Below, piece after piece: positions 41,401-46,786 of a stretch of DNA of 46,786 nucleotides (within the stretch, counting starts at the first letter, position 1; every line of letters begins with the position of its first letter). The stretch comes from Thermoplasmata archaeon (GTDB lineage: Archaea; Thermoplasmatota; Thermoplasmata; GCA-020350865): contig CP070751.1 of NCBI GenBank assembly GCA_020348445.1, forward strand, positions 2,963,334 through 3,010,119. Direction: 5' to 3'. Position numbers and translations under genes: made by a program. The notes under the pieces are model-generated. The model saw nothing but the letters and a program-made list of their open reading frames with translations, was not told the origin of the DNA and did no database searches.

Positions 41401-43632
41401 ATGATCGATAAGATGGGGCGTCTGATGGTTATTCTAATTGTTATTATGAGCTTTTTCACTGCATTTTTCTCAATTACACCCCAAAAGGTTTCAGCTTACA
41501 CTCCCCACGATCCGATTTCCATATTTGGAAATGACGATTTCGCGACCCAGGCTGCAAACGAAGGCTGGCCTGGGGATGGAACTGAAGGTAATCCCTATAT
41601 CATTGAGGGATACGAGATCAATGCCTCCAGTTCGTCGTCAATAACAATAATATCAACAAATGTTCATTTTATTGTTAGAGACTCATTACTCAGATCAGGA
41701 TCCATTTACACTGCTAGTGTATCAAATGGCACAATAAGTAATTGTACTTTTAAGGATGATTACTATGGAATACGATTCTATTCTTCAAATAATAACAATA
41801 TAATCGGCAACGAATTTTCATTCGGTGAAAGTATATTGATTCTTGATGAATCTAACAAAAACCGTATTTCAGAAAATGAGGATATAGAATATCTAAAGAT
41901 AACGGATTCATTTGAAAATAATATAGTAAATAATACCATAGGAATAGTAATTATCGAGAACTCAGTAGGAATTAATATCATCAACAATACAATGAAAGAT
42001 TCAATTTCTATTGAAGGATACAAACTTGATCCTTGGAACTCACATAATATTACTAAATCTAACTCAATCGATGGTAAACCCATATATTACTGGAAAAATA
42101 AAAATCAAGGAATGGTTCCTTCTGATGCATCCCAAATAATTCTCGCAAATTGCTCAAATATTAACATAGAAAACTTTGATTTCTCAAATAGCCAAAATGG
42201 TTTATTAGTAAGTTTCTCATCAAATAATTATATAGGAAATATTACCGCATCATCCAATTATGGTTACGGTATCGATCTATTTCATTCGCATGAGAATCAT
42301 ATCTCATATAATACCTTCAATTTAAATGACCAAACGGGTATTAATCTCCAATATTCAGATAGGAATAGAATTAATAGAAATAACGTCTCATCAAACGGTG
42401 GATGTGGTATCTATCTTTATAATTCGGATAACAACCTCATTATAGAAAATGAAGTATCGGATAATGAATGGGGTATCTTAATAGAATATTCAGCTGGAAA
42501 CATGATTCAAAATAACAACGTCCAAAAGAACCAAAAAGAAGGTATCGAATTAGATAAATCTGATAATAATCACCTAATTGAAAACATTGTTTTAATAAAT
42601 GATTTTGCTATCAAGCTTGATTCTTCCAACGAGAATTATATTTCTGGAAATAATGCCTCTGCCTCCTCCTATGGTATCTATTTGGATCACTCCAAATTGA
42701 ATAATGTTATTGGGAATATTGTTACTTCAAATTATTGGGGGGGAATTCATCTCATTTATTCAGATAAAACGACCGTGGCTGACAACAATGTATCTTTGAA
42801 TAATGCAGAAGGTATCATTGTCCATCATTCCAGCGAATGTTGGATCAGAAGCAATACTCTTTACTCGAACAACGATTATGGTATCAATTTATTATGGTCT
42901 AGTAAAAATGAAGTTAAAAACAACATCGTCTCGAACCATCCATATTCTGGTATATACATTAATGATGCTGATGAAAATAATATCACTGGCAATATGGCTA
43001 CAATAAACAATAATGGAATTTTCCTTGAATATTCTCATAATAATCTCTTATCTAACAATTCATTCTTAAGAAACAACCAAAACGGTATATTTCTTTATGA
43101 ATCCACGAGCCAAACAATAACATACAACATTATTGAAAGAAATAATTGTGGCATCAAACTTGCAGATTCGAACAACAACATCTTCCACCATAATAAAATC
43201 ATCAACAATTCAAAACAACTGGAACGAACGCAATCAACAAATATTTGGGATGATGGCCAAGGCGAAGGCAATTACTGGAGTGATTATGCAGGTTTTGATG
43301 AGGATGGGGACGGTGTGGGTGATACAGAACTCCCGCATCAGGGAGTGGATTATCATCCCTTGACCAATAAGCGAGGATCTACCTCTCTTGAACCGTGGGA
43401 AGTTCTTTCATTATTTATATTAATAGTCGGGATAATTATCCTATTTATCTGGTCTTTAAATAAGAAGTCAAAAGAAAAGCAACCTGAAGAGGAAATAAAA
43501 GAACATCTAGATAAAGAATCAAAAGACGAGCCGCAGCCTAAAGAGGAGGTAGAAGAAAGTAAAAAAGAGGAACAAAAAGATCTGACAGATGAAACTGAGC
43601 CACCAGGAAAGGATGAGCAAGAAAATCCATAA
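41401..43632 (+). CDS. Membrane-anchored right-handed beta-helix (NosD-like) surface protein
   Basis: A 743-residue exported protein. ATG 41401 lies behind GAGGGGAACC; a TTG at 41374 is in frame but has no site. The signal peptide (MGRLMVILIVIMSFFTAFFSI, then VSAYTPHD) is followed by the common archaeal opening DPISIFGNDDFATQAANEGWPGDGTEGNPYIIEGYEI. About 20 parallel beta-helix coils come next (NNxIxxNxxxxNxxGIxLxxSxNN). The coils end in the NIWDDGQGEGNYWSDYAG cap seen in NosD/pectate-lyase-like proteins. One membrane helix (SLFILIVGIIILFIWSL) and a highly charged Glu/Lys cytoplasmic tail end the protein. It probably binds polysaccharides or acts in surface attachment. Asn richness gives the gene a lower GC than its neighbours. 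Confidence 0.88.
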   Translation: MIDKMGRLMVILIVIMSFFTAFFSITPQKVSAYTPHDPISIFGNDDFATQAANEGWPGDGTEGNPYIIEGYEINASSSSSITIISTNVHFIVRDSLLRSGSIYTASVSNGTISNCTFKDDYYGIRFYSSNNNNIIGNEFSFGESILILDESNKNRISENEDIEYLKITDSFENNIVNNTIGIVIIENSVGINIINNTMKDSISIEGYKLDPWNSHNITKSNSIDGKPIYYWKNKNQGMVPSDASQIILANCSNINIENFDFSNSQNGLLVSFSSNNYIGNITASSNYGYGIDLFHSHENHISYNTFNLNDQTGINLQYSDRNRINRNNVSSNGGCGIYLYNSDNNLIIENEVSDNEWGILIEYSAGNMIQNNNVQKNQKEGIELDKSDNNHLIENIVLINDFAIKLDSSNENYISGNNASASSYGIYLDHSKLNNVIGNIVTSNYWGGIHLIYSDKTTVADNNVSLNNAEGIIVHHSSECWIRSNTLYSNNDYGINLLWSSKNEVKNNIVSNHPYSGIYINDADENNITGNMATINNNGIFLEYSHNNLLSNNSFLRNNQNGIFLYESTSQTITYNIIERNNCGIKLADSNNNIFHHNKIINNSKQLERTQSTNIWDDGQGEGNYWSDYAGFDEDGDGVGDTELPHQGVDYHPLTNKRGSTSLEPWEVLSLFILIVGIIILFIWSLNKKSKEKQPEEEIKEHLDKESKDEPQPKEEVEESKKEEQKDLTDETEPPGKDEQENP

Positions 43633-43637
43633 TCAAT

Positions 43638-44099
43638 CTACTTCAATTTAACTTCGAACATCTTTATCTCCCAGTCTATACCGTTTTTCCTGTAGAAGTT
43701 CTGGGCAATCACATTTTTGGGAAGAACAGATATATGCATAGCCACTGCATCCCTCTCTTTGGCCTTTTTAATGGTCTCGGAAAGAAGAATCGAACCCATT
43801 CCCTTCCTTTGATATTTTTCTGTGATAAAGAAGTTGTTCAAATAGGCGGTCTGCCCCCCGTGAATGAACTCGGGATAGACCCAGAAATCGGAAAAACCAA
43901 TGACTTGCCCTTCCTCCTCCACAACCAGAATGACATGTTTTGGATCTGAGAATCCTTCTATTAGAACATCCTTCATTTTTTCCCTTGATATCTTGTCTGA
44001 CTCTGGAGTCGATTCCAAATCATCCAGATAATCCTCAAATTCGATTGCCAATTTCAGTATGTTTTCCAAGTCACTATCATTTGCGGATCTGATATCCAT
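43638..44099 (-). CDS. GNAT-family N-acetyltransferase
   Basis: A 153-residue acetyltransferase. The acetyl-CoA site is the motif A region YLNNFFITEKYQRKGMGSILLSE, with the Q/R-x-x-G-x-G/A loop as QRKGMG. Motif B follows as NFYRKNGIDWE. The N-terminal part (DIRSANDSDLENILKLAIEFEDYL) is standard. The acceptor substrate is unknown. ATG 44099 is preceded by AAAAGGTGATTACA; the GTG at 44108 belongs to that ribosome site. It is convergent with the beta-helix gene. Confidence 0.88.
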   Translation of the reverse strand: MDIRSANDSDLENILKLAIEFEDYLDDLESTPESDKISREKMKDVLIEGFSDPKHVILVVEEEGQVIGFSDFWVYPEFIHGGQTAYLNNFFITEKYQRKGMGSILLSETIKKAKERDAVAMHISVLPKNVIAQNFYRKNGIDWEIKMFEVKLK

Positions 44100-44207
44100 T
44101 GTAATCACCTTTTATCATTTTTTAAAATCCTAAACATTCTTAGAAGGAAAAAACTTTGCCCTATCCAATCAAGAAATTAGGTCTGTATATTAACAGATTT
44201 CAATGAA

Positions 44208-44278
44208 TATGGCATCAATGCCATAGAAAAGATTTTATACCATAATACCATATATATTAAACGGTGGTATTTATGGTA
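44208..44278 (+). promoter_or_regulatory. Palindromic operator and promoter of the AbrB-PIN module
   Basis: A perfect 8-bp palindrome TATGGCAT-CA-ATGCCATA spans 44208-44225. Downstream, TACCATAATACC (44238-44249) is inverted as GGTATTTATGGTA (44266-44278, one extra base), with TATATATTAAA between as a likely TATA box. The second arm covers the start codon. Such sites suit autoregulation by the AbrB-type antitoxin. Confidence 0.55.
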
Positions 44279-44539
44279 GAAGTGGTATCCATAGACGATT
44301 CAGGGCGATTGGTCATTCCAAAATCCATTCGGGAGTCATTGGGTATTTCCGGAGGAACTAAATTTATTCTTACAGAGGGCGAACATGGACGTCTTTTGCT
44401 TCAGAAGTTCGATATCGAGGAAATAGCAGCAAAACTAAAGGAAGAAACCAAGGGAAAAGACATCGACAAAATCGTGAAAAAGATAAGGAAGGAAATGAAT
44501 GAAAAGCTCAAAAAGAAATACCCAGACATTCTTGCTTGA
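44273..44539 (+). CDS. AbrB/MazE-fold antitoxin
   Basis: An 88-residue protein. The SpoVT-AbrB swapped-hairpin DNA-binding domain is at 1-45 (VVSIDDSGRLVIPKSIRESLGISGGTKFIL). A charged helical tail (IAAKLKEETKGKDIDKIVKKIRKEM) probably wraps the partner toxin. ATG 44273 is preferred, with GGTGG ahead; GTG 44264 is in frame. The gene overlaps the PIN-domain gene by 41 bases. Likely regulation is by its own binding to the palindromes at 44208-44278. Confidence 0.88.
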   Translation: MVEVVSIDDSGRLVIPKSIRESLGISGGTKFILTEGEHGRLLLQKFDIEEIAAKLKEETKGKDIDKIVKKIRKEMNEKLKKKYPDILA

Positions 44540-44939
44540 CACAAATGTATTTATTGCTGCTATCAAAGCCCCTAAGAAAAAAACAAAAACGTTACAGTTA
44601 ATATTAACTTTAATTGAAAGAGAAGATATTTATTTGGTGGGGGATGAATTCCAAGCAGAGGAGCTTATCAGATATGCCGAGGAATTCAGATCTGAGACAG
44701 CCACTGCAATAATAGGAGCACTATTTGATAAAATGGAATTGGTGGATGTTGGTGAGAATTTCATTAAGATATGCAAGAATTATATGAGAACACCTAATCT
44801 GGCTGATATTCTCCATGCCGCATGCTGTCTAAAGACTGATTGTGTTTTAATAACAAATGACAAACATTTTAACAGGATCAGAGATGAAGGAATCATTAAA
44901 GTCTGGAGTGTTTCCAAGGCCATAAAAGAGCTTTTATGA
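44499..44939 (+). CDS. PIN-domain toxin-like ribonuclease (VapC-type)
   Basis: A 146-residue PIN-domain protein. Acidic residues of the metal site are visible: LLDTNVFI (first Asp), a Glu in DEFQAEELIRY, LADILHAACC, and the last Asp in LITNDKHFNRI. VapC-type toxins cut tRNA or rRNA; the target here is unknown. The start lies within the end of the AbrB-type antitoxin gene, with AAGGAAATGA ahead of the ATG, so the pair is translationally linked. The sequence appears intact. Confidence 0.88.
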   Translation: MKSSKRNTQTFLLDTNVFIAAIKAPKKKTKTLQLILTLIEREDIYLVGDEFQAEELIRYAEEFRSETATAIIGALFDKMELVDVGENFIKICKNYMRTPNLADILHAACCLKTDCVLITNDKHFNRIRDEGIIKVWSVSKAIKELL

Positions 44940-45106
44940 TATCTCCTTAGAATTTATATTTATGTTCTTCTATTGCCAAATCATAAGAGTCAGAAATAGT
45001 AATTAACTTGTTATGATCAATTCGAGGTGTTTGGATAAGAATACCGATAAATCTATATTCTTGGAGTATTACAAAGTAGATTACTTGAACATACACGAGG
45101 CATTAT

Positions 45107-45355
45107 ATGTTTGCAAACAGGGAAGAAGAGTTTAAGATCTTAAAAGAGGCACTTTCGAGCAAAAAACCTGAGTTCGTTATAGTTTACGGTAGAAGAAGGG
45201 TAGGCAAGACGGAGCTGCTCAAACAAATTCTGCAAATAAGAACTGATGCTATCTACTTCTTGGGGAATCTAGAAAATGAAGATGTCCAGTGCCTTGATAC
45301 GGATGCACTTGATAAATTGATTGGCACTAAATACAAAGATAAAAAATCTAGTTAA
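45107..45355 (+). pseudogene. Truncated archaeal AAA+ ATPase remnant
   Basis: The first 62 residues match the N-terminus of archaeal ATPases of the DUF234-associated class (FANREEEFKILKEALSSKKPEF, Walker A GRRRVGKTELL, then AIYFLGNLENEDVQ). Those proteins are normally about 400-470 residues. Here the frame jumps to an unrelated 20-residue end and stops at 45355. The lost part includes Walker B and the sensor motifs. The remainder to 45510 shows no recognisable rest of the gene. It looks like a deletion remnant in a toxin-antitoxin-rich accessory patch. Confidence 0.7.
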
Positions 45356-45510
45356 CAGAAAAAGTAAAACTTCTTGTCCATGGTCGCAGATCTTTAAACT
45401 TCATATGATTTATCTCTGGGCTCGGATACACACCAGGGGCTCAATTCCCTCTTGTAATTACGAAGTTTATAATAACCACTGTATCGCAATGGTTAAATTC
45501 GATAACAGGT

Positions 45511-45840
45511 ATGTGGATAATAATGGTGAAAAACGAAAAGATACTTAAAGAGTTCAAATCGCAAATCAATGGATTATACGGTAACAGGTTGAAGGAGATA
45601 ATTTTATACGGGTCCTGGGCCAGAGGGGATGCCACAAAAGACTCTGATATAGATTTGATCGTGGTTCTTAAGGGCAGTGTAGAGCCTGGGAGGGAGATAG
45701 ACCGCATGATAGATATTATTACGGATATAAATCTGAAATATAATGTATTAATATCATTATACCCAGTATCCGATGAAGACTATGTTAAGTTGAATAGCCC
45801 TTTGCTCATGAATGCCAGAAGGGAAGGAGTGCCCACATGA
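45511..45840 (+). CDS. Minimal nucleotidyltransferase (MNT/MntA-type antitoxin)
   Basis: A 109-residue nucleotidyltransferase with the active-site signature GSWARGDATKDSDIDL (G-S-x10-D-x-D) and a third acidic residue downstream. In HEPN-MNT pairs the MNT protein modifies the HEPN toxin with AMP and so neutralises it. The stop codon overlaps the HEPN gene's start (ATGA at 45837-45840). ATG 45523 is an alternative start. The catalytic residues appear intact, although its partner is interrupted. Confidence 0.88.
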   Translation: MWIIMVKNEKILKEFKSQINGLYGNRLKEIILYGSWARGDATKDSDIDLIVVLKGSVEPGREIDRMIDIITDINLKYNVLISLYPVSDEDYVKLNSPLLMNARREGVPT

Positions 45841-46223
45841 AAGAGATTACTTCCCTTATTAAAAGAGCAAGAAGGTATCTTAAAAGCTCCAAGATACTTC
45901 TCGACGATGGAGATAATGAATCCTCGCTTTCTAGGGCATACTATGCAATGTTCTATTCTGTTGAAGCTGTTTTACTAACAAAAGAACTATCATTTTCATC
46001 TCATAGAGGTGTGATTTCTGGTTTTGGGGAACATTTTATTAAAACTGGTATTTTCTAAAAAGATATGGGGAAGGAACTTGCCAGAGCATTTGAGAAAAGA
46101 CAGTTAGGGGATTATGAGTACACTTTTGTAATATCGAGGGATGAAGCCCAGGCAATTTTAAAGAAAAGCCAGGAATTTGTAGATAAGATAACCCAATATT
46201 TGAAAGACAACAATTTCCTGTGA
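45837..46223 (+). pseudogene. HEPN-domain toxin gene interrupted by an in-frame TAA
   Basis: The frame encodes a normal HEPN N-part (LIKRARRYLKSSKILLDDGD, SLSRAYYAMFYSVEAVLL, HRGVISGFGEHFIKTGIF) and then hits TAA at 46056-46058. The same frame continues at once with KDMGKELARAFEKRQLGDY and VISRDEAQAILKKSQEF, the expected second half, ending at TGA 46221-46223. A family member would have Pro or a similar residue where the TAA stands. So this is a point-mutated toxin, not a frameshift. Possible translation restart at ATG 46065 could yield the C-terminal half. It is paired with the intact MNT gene. Confidence 0.8.
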
Positions 46224-46253
46224 AAGAAAAGAATAAATAACTTTTATGTCAGC

Positions 46254-46786
46254 TTACAGCAAAATTGTAAGGCTTGCAACACAGATTCCATCATCATCAT
46301 CCTCGATTACCAAAGTAATCGTGTATGTCCCAGCCGTCGTGTATGAATGTACACATGTATCTGTTGCCCACATAGGATTAATGTCTGGGCTCGGATATGG
46401 ATCAGGACTAACTCCATTGTTGTAGTAGGTATTCGGTCCTTCAGTTGTCATATCCCCAAAGTCCCAGGTAAAAGTTAGGTCATCACTACCAGGATCAGTG
46501 GCAACACCTTCGAAAGTAATGTTATGTCCCAATAGGTGAGGATTCAACTCCACCTCCCAGGGATCGATATGATTCCAGTGGTCGCTGTTCCAGTAGGACT
46601 GCCTGACATTGAACGTGTGATGTATGCGAGCTGTTGATTCATTCTCAAATTCAATTTCTATCCATACAGGATTGCCACCCCAGACATTACCATTGACTCT
46701 TGGATCATTGGGGAGGTAATCAACTATAGCTGAATACCTTTTAGTCATGTCCAGTCTAATATTATTAATTGTATCTTTTTGATCAT
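46254..46786 (-). CDS. PKD-domain surface protein (5' part beyond window)
   Basis: The frame is open to the right edge with no stop (upstream residues KDTINNIRLD lead into MTKRYSAIVDYLPND), so this is the C-terminal 177 residues of a longer protein. It includes a beta domain (WGGNPVWIEIEFENESTARIHH), then a PKD fold with the hallmark FTWDFGDMTTEGP and ending TYTITLVIEDDDDG. PKD domains occur in secreted surface proteins and mediate protein or carbohydrate contact. No membrane anchor follows, and the gene ends shortly after the PKD domain. Confidence 0.75.
   Translation of the reverse strand, partial: DQKDTINNIRLDMTKRYSAIVDYLPNDPRVNGNVWGGNPVWIEIEFENESTARIHHTFNVRQSYWNSDHWNHIDPWEVELNPHLLGHNITFEGVATDPGSDDLTFTWDFGDMTTEGPNTYYNNGVSPDPYPSPDINPMWATDTCVHSYTTAGTYTITLVIEDDDDGICVASLTILL

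Noticed and set aside
45321..45548. 75-residue plus-strand frame overlapping the ATPase remnant
   Set aside because: It shows no ATPase or other recognisable sequence and overlaps the better supported nucleotidyltransferase gene.
46056..46058. Stop-codon reassignment (TAA as sense) in the HEPN gene
   Set aside because: Other genes in the window end properly at TAA (for example the MvhD-like gene at 32995-32997), so a local mutation is simpler.

Overview
The window reads as the chromosome of an anaerobic or microaerophilic archaeon, most likely a Thermoplasmatota or related euryarchaeal sediment lineage. The archaeal signs are Cbf5 with a PUA domain, archaeal Cmk, the Oxa1/EMC3-like DUF106 protein, MptD, short archaetidylserine synthase/decarboxylase genes, a serine tRNA with a bulge-helix-bulge intron and no encoded CCA, AbrB/PIN and MNT/HEPN modules, HdrA proteins and superoxide reductase. 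The phylum is an inference. Many starts are GTG or TTG behind strong GGAGGT sites.

Layout. 1-11.5 kb is mostly minus strand: cell-surface proteins (lamin-tail, PQQ-propeller, six-repeat Ig-like), a TVGYGD K+ channel, a methionine-rich repeat protein paired with a ribbon-helix-helix protein, a Ras-like GTPase and a zinc-ribbon membrane protein. 11.7-15.1 kb holds a peroxiredoxin behind a DOMON-cytochrome b561 protein, and a cysteinyl-tRNA synthetase paralogue lacking two zinc ligands. 15.2-22.3 kb is a redox/stress region: Hsp20, a winged-helix-PAS-PAS-GAF-PAS sensor, DUF1059, cupin, DsrE, two SnoaL-like proteins, a secreted protein and superoxide reductase. Four of its promoters share 11-bp-phased repeats at a fixed distance from a CAGATTTTGAAA-like box.

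22.6-36.0 kb is a single-strand nine-gene operon for flavin-based electron transfer. NuoE, NuoF and NuoG-like modules lie inside what looks like a split HdrA: the HdrA N-part is fused to NuoE and the rest to NuoG. Then come MvhD with a helix-turn-helix-like tail, a second double HdrA, a second MvhD and three FlxCBA/sulfhydrogenase-like subunits. HdrB, HdrC and a hydrogenase large subunit are absent from the window. NADH (NuoF) and NAD(P)(H) (FlxA-like) are the predicted two-electron partners, with ferredoxin as the probable low-potential partner.

36-40.7 kb carries housekeeping genes on the minus strand (mptD, pssA, psd, cbf5, cmk, DUF106). 40.8-41.3 kb is a non-coding array: three tandem hairpin units that copy the 5' part of tRNA-Ser, an intron-containing tRNA-Ser(GGA), and a three-way-junction RNA candidate that reuses the tRNA 3' end. 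41.4-46.8 kb has a beta-helix surface protein, a GNAT enzyme, toxin-antitoxin pairs with decaying members, and a PKD protein running off the edge.
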